Source: Thuidium tamariscinum
Lineage: Eukaryota > Streptophyta > Bryopsida > Hypnales > Thuidiaceae
DNA length: 64,000 nt
NCBI GenBank assembly: GCA_947034885.2
Contig: OX344750.2
Location: 40,472,821 to 40,536,820, forward strand
Direction of reading: 5' to 3'
A model generated the notes under the pieces. It was not told the DNA's origin. It saw only the letters and a program-made list of their open reading frames with translations, and ran no database searches. The translations under genes and the position numbers were made by a program. Below, piece after piece: positions 62,618-64,000 of the stretch (positions are counted from its first letter, which is position 1; each line of letters begins with the position of its first letter).

Positions 62618-62900
62618 TCAAGTTTCAACGAGACATTTCTCGATTTTATCCATCTTCAGAAGTTTTTTGTTGTAGACATCATAAACTCGATTGAAAACAT
62701 GATGAGCACTTTTCACTTGCAGCTCCAACGACACGGGATTATCTCGACACTTAGCAGTGCACAGTACAATTGCCTTCCCGAGCAAAACTTCCACCACATT
62801 CTCATTCTCAACTCCCTTGATACTGCCTTGCGATATAAACACCTCCTTCCCGCCCTTGCGTGGAGGAAGCTCTTTCTTCAGAGTATGGGAGCTCCTCAAC
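62618..62900 (-). pseudogene. Unrecognised coding-like fragment on the minus strand
   Basis: The minus-strand frame ending at 62618 reads, before its stop, KGGKEVFISQGSIKGVENEN, then VVEVLLGKAIVLCTAKC and VYDVYNKKLLKMDKIEKCLV. Composition and codon use look coding, unlike the repeat-derived upper part of the same frame (62900-62995), which runs through the GC array. It may be a gene piece captured between the arrays, or chance. No family recognised. Confidence 0.25.
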
Positions 62901-63078
62901 CGCAGTCGCCCCCCAACCGCGGTCGCCCCCCATCCGCGGTCACCCCCCATCCGCGGTCGCCCCCATCTGCGGTCGCCCCCCAGTCGCGGTCGCACTACCC
63001 GCGGTCGCCCTACGCACCCGAGGTCGCCTCACCCGTGGTCGCGTCTGGACCCGCACGCGCCTGGGGCGACTTCGGGTA
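62898..63078 (+). promoter_or_regulatory. GC-rich dodecamer array D, proximal units
   Basis: Six units at a 16-17 bp period (AACCGCGGTCGCCCCCC, ATCCGCGGTCGCCCCC and variants), followed by irregular units (ACCCGCGGTCGC, ACCCGAGGTCGC, ACCCGTGGTCGC). They face the same way relative to the downstream ORF as in arrays A-C (GCGACCGCGGGT on the antisense strand), apart from one reversed unit near 63065. The array ends 187 bp upstream of the ATG at 63265. Confidence 0.6.
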
Positions 63079-63264
63079 CTTAAGCAGTCTCCGGGACCGC
63101 ATTCGCCATCTTGCCTTGGCCTTGCGCATTGTCTTTCACCCGCCTTGGAGTGGTTGAATGCATGCCCGTGGGCCGGGGTCCTTTATTCAATTTTGGGGGG
63201 ATTTTTTTGTCATTTTGATCTATAAAATTCCTCAAAGCTACGGTGAAGCTTTCGATTATACGCA

Positions 63265-64000
63265 ATGTCCAACCCAATAGAAGATGGCGACGTGAGGCAC
63301 AAAGGTGTTTTGGATACTCATCCAATATTCTCAGAAATGCCTAATCCCACAGAGGGTACCAGTACCTTGAGGCAAAAATCCCTTTGGGATTTGGATGATC
63401 CACAACACTTTCTAGAGCCTATATTTACAAGCGAAACAACAGGGAATGAAGCTCAATTGAAGAAAAAGAAGTCCAGGTCTGCTCATGATAAGGATCCAAT
63501 ATATCCTCCTTCAAGTTATACGAAGTATGCATACGAGGTGTGCCTTCAATGGTACGCTGGCAAAAGTGTACAATTTTTGGAGGCAAACTATTTGAGGGAT
63601 GCTGGAACAGGCACGGAGAAGCTGACGGGGGATTTGGAGGCCCGAATCTTAAGCAAGTGTTATGAATCAGAGGACTTCAAAGACGTGGACTTAACGTACA
63701 ATTCCAGATTTTGTGATTGGATGACTGATACTATTCAGGCAGTAACTTTTAATACCAAGAAATTGATGATAGAGTTCCGTGCACTAATCACAGGACGAGT
63801 GGAAGATGAAGAGGCAAAGGAATTCCGTGCGAAGATGGAGTGGTGGCATACTGCGGCCAAGAGATTGTCAAAGTTTGGATCGAGGGGTTTCAAGTGGAAA
63901 AATGACGCTGTGAAGGTTGCATTTGCAAGAGATGGTGGAGTGAGTATCATATGGATTCCACCCACGGCAAAGGTTGAGGCCCTCGGTGGTTTTTCTCGTG
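63265..64000 (+). CDS. Unknown protein, N-terminal 245 residues, runs off the window
   Basis: An ATG at 63265 (MSNPIEDGDVRHKGVLDTHP) opens a frame with no stop to the window end. Composition is typical coding. Residues 70-80 are Lys-rich (LKKKKSRS), followed by YAYEVCLQWYAGKSVQFLEAN, then an alternating acidic/basic, helix-like stretch (EAKEFRAKMEWWHTAAKRLSKFG). The frame is still open at VEALGGFSR. I recognise no domain. An array of GC-rich dodecamers lies 187 bp upstream, as for three other ORFs in this half of the window, which suggests the same type of element. The gene could be mobile-element derived; the part after 64000 would decide. Confidence 0.6.
   Translation, partial: MSNPIEDGDVRHKGVLDTHPIFSEMPNPTEGTSTLRQKSLWDLDDPQHFLEPIFTSETTGNEAQLKKKKSRSAHDKDPIYPPSSYTKYAYEVCLQWYAGKSVQFLEANYLRDAGTGTEKLTGDLEARILSKCYESEDFKDVDLTYNSRFCDWMTDTIQAVTFNTKKLMIEFRALITGRVEDEEAKEFRAKMEWWHTAAKRLSKFGSRGFKWKNDAVKVAFARDGGVSIIWIPPTAKVEALGGFSR

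Noticed and set aside
62699-63225. Three overlapping plus-strand open frames over array D
   Set aside because: Same cause: Pro/Arg/Ser-rich translation of the dodecamer repeats in all three frames.

Overview
The window looks like nuclear DNA of a land plant, probably from a sizeable, repeat-rich genome with low gene density. The evidence is two clearly plant-type housekeeping genes with short GT-AG introns, one of which has a telo-box/site II promoter typical of plant ribosome-biogenesis genes. The rest is very AT-rich and packed with small inverted-repeat (MITE-like) elements. I cannot fix the lineage from sequence alone; a non-seed plant is possible but unproven.

Layout. 1-14.1 kb is AT-rich non-coding DNA with a 173-bp tandem array (640-1335), several fold-back elements, a dispersed 300-bp MITE family and a GC-richer island at 9.3-9.8 kb. 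14.1-19.1 kb carries a complete seven-exon gene for PWP2/UTP1, a WD40 protein of the small-subunit processome. 21.5-23.9 kb carries a complete two-exon inositol-tetrakisphosphate 1-kinase (ITPK). The two genes lie in the same direction, are unrelated in function, and are the only confident host genes.

24.5-44 kb is a graveyard of non-autonomous DNA elements. It includes nested MITEs, two almost perfect long hairpins (36234-36380 and 38882-39013), a 1.27-kb terminal-inverted-repeat (TIR) element whose core is a pure TTTA microsatellite of about 135 copies, a decayed PIF/Harbinger element, and a complex nested fold-back at 40.65-41.68 kb with an inner MITE flanked by a 9-bp direct repeat.

44.7-64 kb is different. 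It holds four gene-like ORFs that look mobile-element derived or unknown: a SWIM zinc-finger ORF, a BED/DUF659/hAT transposase with a long acidic tail, a coiled-coil protein and an unknown ORF running off the window end. Each is preceded, 165-250 bp upstream of its ATG, by a dense cluster of a degenerate GC-rich dodecamer (GCGACCGCGGGT) that I did not see anywhere in the first 45 kb. The ATG-proximal units have the same orientation relative to the ORF in all four cases. This shared leader or promoter-like array on otherwise unrelated ORFs is the most unusual signal in the window. The hAT and SWIM ORFs are each interrupted by in-frame stops with coding sequence continuing beyond them, so they are probably decaying copies. 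The coiled-coil ORF sits between two inverted copies of more than 1 kb of sequence (55.55-56.98 and 61.15-62.29 kb). The region also contains a 185-bp satellite (53.3-54.5 kb) and a 57-bp minisatellite (60.04-60.56 kb).
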